Positions 61,079 through 64,000 of a stretch of DNA of 64,000 bases are shown here, in pieces. Location: positions 1,002,985 through 1,066,984 of the forward strand of contig NZ_VLLG01000002.1 of assembly GCF_007830125.1 (NCBI RefSeq), given 5' to 3'. This stretch comes from Chitinophaga japonensis. Its GTDB lineage: Bacteria > Bacteroidota > Bacteroidia > Chitinophagales > Chitinophagaceae. The notes under the pieces are model-generated. The model had not been told where the DNA came from. It did not search any database and saw nothing but the letters and a program-made list of their open reading frames with translations. The stretch's first letter is position 1. Each line of letters opens with the position of its first letter. A program made the position numbers and the translations under genes.

Positions 61079-61630
61079 TTATTGCAGGGTGCTGTCCTGG
61101 ACCAGTACCTGGCCCTGGGGGTTAATAATATTATAATCGGAGAAGTCCTGGTTGGATTCCAGGCCGGTGCCATAAATAGTATCTGTAGGAGTGCTGATGC
61201 GCACCGCCTTGTTGGAGTAAAATTTTCCGCGTTTGGAGTCCCAGTTCAGCTCATTGCAGTCCAGCCGCTTCCCTTCCTTGTTCACCACCACCACGCTGTC
61301 GCGGAGGAATACATTCTCATCATGCTCAAAATACTTGCCATAGCGGGCCGTTACCGTGCTTTCCACCTGCAGGCTGTCATTATAGGAATATACCTTTAAG
61401 CCATCGTTGAATTCTACATAAGCGGGACGGTCCAGGTGCCGGTCCATGGTAGGGGCGGTGAGCTTGGCCTTTACCTTGCCGCCCTGGCTGAAGAAGCTTT
61501 CTATTTCCACGCCCTCCTCTACCGCAGCGGCTTTCTGGTCCAGCTTCATAATGGCCTGCATGTCATTTTCACAGGCATATAAAGCCAGCAGGATGATGGC
61601 GGGGCCTATCATTTTCCGGAGAGCGGTCAT
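61079..61630 (-). CDS. lptC: LPS export protein LptC
   Basis: LptC passes lipopolysaccharide from LptBFG to LptA across the periplasm. About 183 residues from ATG 61630 (an ATG at 61651 is possible). It has an N-terminal membrane or lipoprotein segment (IGPAIILLALYACEN), then the beta-jellyroll of the family: ESFFSQGGKVKAKLTAPTMD, YVEFNDGLKVYSYNDSLQVE, GKYFEHDENVFLRDSVVVVN and SNKAVRISTPTDTIYGTGLE with the end YNIINPQGQVLVQD. It is on the same strand as, and 30 bases after, the outer-membrane protein gene. Confidence 0.9.
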   Translation of the reverse strand: MTALRKMIGPAIILLALYACENDMQAIMKLDQKAAAVEEGVEIESFFSQGGKVKAKLTAPTMDRHLDRPAYVEFNDGLKVYSYNDSLQVESTVTARYGKYFEHDENVFLRDSVVVVNKEGKRLDCNELNWDSKRGKFYSNKAVRISTPTDTIYGTGLESNQDFSDYNIINPQGQVLVQDSTLQ

Positions 61631-61660
61631 ACAGGAATCATTGCTGTTCAAGCCCGCAAA

Positions 61661-62959
61661 TTAATCATATTTCCGCTTAATAAACCAGCGGTCGTTCAAA
61701 GTAAAGCCCAGCACCACGCGGTACCAGGTTTCCTTCAGCACGGTCTCGTTATTGCCGCGGTGCCCGATCTCAAAGGCTACATTGATAACGGAGAACTGGT
61801 TGGAGTAAGCCTGCCGGCGTACAGGCAGCCCTGCGCCGACGGAAAAGCCGTACATGGTCATGTCCTGCCCGTTCAGCTTAAGATAGTCGGTACCGTAGTA
61901 AGCACCCAGCCGGTAAGTAACCCTGTTCCAGTAGCCGCTGGTAGCGCGGGGGTTGGGTACAAACTGCCCGCCCAGGCTCATTTTCCAGGAGTTGCGTACG
62001 GAGTCCTGTTCGCCATAATTGCGGTACTCCTCCCACTTTTCGGTGGTGAAGTCCGCCCCGATGGTGAACTTGTCCAGCTTGCGCAGCATAATGCCGCCGC
62101 CCAATTGCTGGGGATAGGTAATATCCCCCCGTTCGCCCTTGGCGTAAAAAGCGGTGTCCTGGGTGGTATAGTCGTTGGAAGAAGCGTCGTATATGAGGGT
62201 TTCGCGCATGGACTCCCGCCTTGCGGACAAAGTCTGCTTCAGGCTGCCGGTAGCGCCAAAGGTCAGGTCCAGGTCATTGCCCAGCTTAGCCCGGTACTGC
62301 AGGCCCATATTGTAGAAAAAGCTGCCGTAGCTCACCCGCCGGGAATGCCGGGAGGGGAATATGTACTGGCTGGGCGGGTAAATGGCCTTGGTGCTGTTCT
62401 CGATATTGCCAAACAGGTACCCGGCATTAAAGCCGATGCTCACAGGCCCGATACCCACGCCGCCGCCGGCGTACAACTGGTACAGGCCCCCGTTGCCCTC
62501 ATACTGGTAGGCCACGGGTATCTTCAGGGTATCAAAAAAAGTAATTTCCCCGTTCTGCAGTACGTTGTAAGATACCCTGGTAACCGGGCGCAGCCCCATC
62601 ACCACCCCCAGTTTCGGGCGGATAGGAATACCCAGTTGTATGTAGGAAATAGAGCCCAGGCCGGAGCGGAAACGCTGGTTGTCTGCATTGGAAATAGTAC
62701 GGGCGCCGCCCTCCACTGCAATATCGAAAGTAGTGAGCACCAGGTTCGAATAGCTGGCGGGATTCACAAAGTTTACGGACTGTGGATCGTTATAGGCCTG
62801 GGAAACGCCGCCCATGCCGCGGTTGATCACATGCTGGTTGATATTCAGGTCACCCAGACCGTAGCGGGAATATGGAGAATTATCCTGTGCTGCAACATTG
62901 TTGGCTATCAGCAAAATAAAAGCCAGTAAGCAAAATATGCCAGCTTTGGTCCTATGCAT
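61661..62959 (-). CDS. Outer-membrane beta-barrel protein, possibly FadL/PorV-like
   Basis: A 432-residue protein with a signal peptide (to about NVAAQD) and the characteristic start NSPYSRYGLGDLNINQHVIN-RGMGG. Typical of the phylum's barrels, it then has QAYNDPQSVNFVNPASYS (the N-terminal plug-like motif of FadL/PorV-type proteins) and alternating aromatic strands to the end YRVVLGFTLNDRWFIKRKYD. It precedes lptC, an arrangement often seen in the phylum. Cargo unknown. Confidence 0.82.
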   Translation of the reverse strand: MHRTKAGIFCLLAFILLIANNVAAQDNSPYSRYGLGDLNINQHVINRGMGGVSQAYNDPQSVNFVNPASYSNLVLTTFDIAVEGGARTISNADNQRFRSGLGSISYIQLGIPIRPKLGVVMGLRPVTRVSYNVLQNGEITFFDTLKIPVAYQYEGNGGLYQLYAGGGVGIGPVSIGFNAGYLFGNIENSTKAIYPPSQYIFPSRHSRRVSYGSFFYNMGLQYRAKLGNDLDLTFGATGSLKQTLSARRESMRETLIYDASSNDYTTQDTAFYAKGERGDITYPQQLGGGIMLRKLDKFTIGADFTTEKWEEYRNYGEQDSVRNSWKMSLGGQFVPNPRATSGYWNRVTYRLGAYYGTDYLKLNGQDMTMYGFSVGAGLPVRRQAYSNQFSVINVAFEIGHRGNNETVLKETWYRVVLGFTLNDRWFIKRKYD

Positions 62960-63076
62960 TGAGTTGATCTGTTATTGATTTAGAGTCTGCAAATATCTAA
63001 TTTTTAGGCTGGGAAGCAAAAAAAACCAAATACGCTCCTGTTAAAAGGTCGTTAAAAAGTGGCCGTTCAGCCATTT

Positions 63077-63712
63077 TTATAGGCCATCCGCAGATAAATT
63101 TCGGAAATGACCGTTCAGTTTTACCCGCTCCTTGAGCTTTTCCATTTCCGCCATCAGGGGTATCACTTTTAGCAGGTGGCGCTTCAGGTATTCCAGGCGC
63201 TGCATTTCATGGAACAGGTGCAGTAATTCATATTCTTCTTCCAGGGAAAGACCGGCATGGTGGGCCAGATCATAGGCGCTCAGCTCCTCATCTTTTTTAG
63301 GGAACTGCTTGTTGATCTGCAGGATATGGTGCAGCTCCCGTATAGCGTGCAGCACCTGCTGGCGCAGGCGGGCATGGGTTTTAGCATGGTTCTCCGGGTA
63401 GTTGACGATAGCTCCGTCATATAGCTTTTCCGGGATAGACCGGATCACTTCCAGTATGCGGAACACGCTTCTTCCTTTAGTGACGATGTCCATTTCACCG
63501 TTCCCGTATGTCTTTTCCACGCGCACCACTTCCACAAGAGTGCCGTATTCCACTATTTTTTTATTGATGACCGTGGGTATGCCAAAAGGTTTCTGCTCTG
63601 CCAGGCATTCACTGATGAGCTGTTTGTACCGGGGCTCAAAAATGTGCAGGTTCAGTTGCTCCTGCGGGTAAACGACTATGCCTAAAGGAAATATGGGAAT
63701 GAAATTGGTCAT
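63077..63712 (-). CDS. LON N-terminal (substrate-binding) domain protein
   Basis: A 211-residue protein made of the N-terminal domain of Lon protease only: IPIFPLGIVVYPQEQLNLHI, FEPRYKQLISECLAEQKPFG, YGTLVEVVRVEKTYGNGEMD and VTKGRSVFRILE, then a helical part (SLEEEYELLHLFHEMQRLEY). No ATPase or protease domain. Such stand-alone proteins are common; the role is unknown. Confidence 0.92.
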   Translation of the reverse strand: MTNFIPIFPLGIVVYPQEQLNLHIFEPRYKQLISECLAEQKPFGIPTVINKKIVEYGTLVEVVRVEKTYGNGEMDIVTKGRSVFRILEVIRSIPEKLYDGAIVNYPENHAKTHARLRQQVLHAIRELHHILQINKQFPKKDEELSAYDLAHHAGLSLEEEYELLHLFHEMQRLEYLKRHLLKVIPLMAEMEKLKERVKLNGHFRNLSADGL

Positions 63713-63805
63713 AAGTAATGCTCCTGTTGCTGCGTCAACCCTAAAATTAAGTCTTTCTGTATTAAGTGTATGGCCGGCGGCGGGGCAATAAAAAAACAGA
63801 AAAGC

Positions 63806-63813
63806 TATCTTTG
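63806..63813 (+). promoter_or_regulatory. -7 box TATCTTTG of the last gene
   Basis: Exact TAnnTTTG on the + strand, 25 bases before ATG 63839. Confidence 0.5.
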
Positions 63814-63838
63814 AAAGAAAAATCGATTAAATTAAGGG

Positions 63839-64000
63839 ATGGTAAACAGCACGCTTGCAAAATATGCCAATCTTATACGCAACATTTCCAACTGGCACCT
63901 GTATTTCAGTAGAAAATTCAATGTACCGTATAACAAGCTGGTGTTTCATATCCGGAATAAAGGCATATCATTTACCACCCCTGCCAAGTCGCTATACCTG
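63839..64000 (+). CDS. Unidentified protein, 3' end outside the window
   Basis: The first 54 codons of an open frame, starting MVNSTLAKYANLIRNISNWH and continuing in frame to the window edge. No signal peptide; the basic, aromatic N-terminus (LYFSRKFNVPYNKLVFHIRN) could belong to a glycosyl- or methyltransferase, but this is a guess. The frame, promoter and divergence from the LON-domain gene support a real gene. Confidence 0.55.
   Translation, partial: MVNSTLAKYANLIRNISNWHLYFSRKFNVPYNKLVFHIRNKGISFTTPAKSLYL

Noticed and set aside
1..64000. tRNA, rRNA, riboswitch, CRISPR array, transposase or prophage genes
   Set aside because: No cloverleaf with anticodon arm, no regularly spaced direct repeats, no transposase or phage structural motifs and no B12 or SAM riboswitch pattern ahead of icmF or the PLP enzyme were seen by eye; a covariance-model scan would be needed to exclude small RNAs fully.

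Overview
The window reads as chromosomal DNA of a Bacteroidota bacterium, most likely of the Chitinophaga / Chitinophagaceae type. Pointers are the gldK-gldL-gldM-gldN core of the gliding / type IX secretion machinery, a SusC/SusD pair, DUF4271 next to hemD, TIGR02757, DUF4197 and DUF2911 proteins, little Shine-Dalgarno signal, and many promoter boxes of the Bacteroidota form TAnnTTTG. There are about 52 protein genes, closely packed, and no tRNA, rRNA, insertion sequence or CRISPR array that I can see.

Layout. 1-4.5 kb: an LVIVD surface protein (cut by the window edge), a small barrel-like protein, a lipoprotein and uvrC. 4.5-5.5 kb: a tiny A+T-rich ORF that joins a double-glycine leader to the C-terminal end of a pepsin-family protease, then a DinB protein. 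5.6-10.5 kb: gldN, gldM, gldL, gldK (transcribed K to N). 10.7-16.2 kb: a thioredoxin-like DUF255 protein, hemD, DUF4271 and the divergent hemW. 16.2-19.3 kb: a RelE/XRE toxin-antitoxin operon with a palindromic operator, a Crp/Fnr regulator, an F420-reductase-like protein and an SDR. 19.5-22.8 kb: fused acyl-CoA mutase icmF. 22.8-32.1 kb: a four-gene operon SusC, SusD, FG-GAP/UnbV lipoprotein, vanadium-haloperoxidase-like lipoprotein. 32.4-35 kb: a catalytically dead Nudix-type regulator and an amidohydrolase lipoprotein. 35-37.6 kb: ligA and tadA. 37.6-41.4 kb: a DUF2961 (GH172-type) enzyme, an aldose-1-epimerase lipoprotein and a divergent LacI regulator with a perfect 18-bp operator between them. 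41.4-48.9 kb: deoxyhypusine-synthase-like protein, PepSY-like secreted protein, ACP phosphodiesterase, DUF2911, a Cys/Met-metabolism PLP enzyme, TIGR02757, DUF6263-like, and a fatty-acid-hydroxylase-like membrane protein. 49-52.8 kb: a GH9 plus polysaccharide-deacetylase fusion and a class-A beta-lactamase-like serine hydrolase. 52.8-59 kb: FAH hydrolase, an A+T-rich TraB-like protein, flavin reductase, DUF4197, universal stress protein, lysS. 59-64 kb: an 888-bp repeat-rich spacer, aldo/keto reductase, lptC, an outer-membrane protein, a LON-domain protein and the start of an unidentified gene.

Two things stand out. One is the pepsin fragment with a double-glycine leader at 4.55-4.81 kb. It suggests that relatives of this genome carry complete pepsins that leave the cell by a peptide-export route. 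The other is the intergenic DNA. A four-copy family of hairpins with a conserved tail (one copy at 44.6 kb, three in the 59-kb spacer) keeps base pairing while the stem sequence changes. There are also several long perfect hairpins near gene ends, some of which run into coding sequence.
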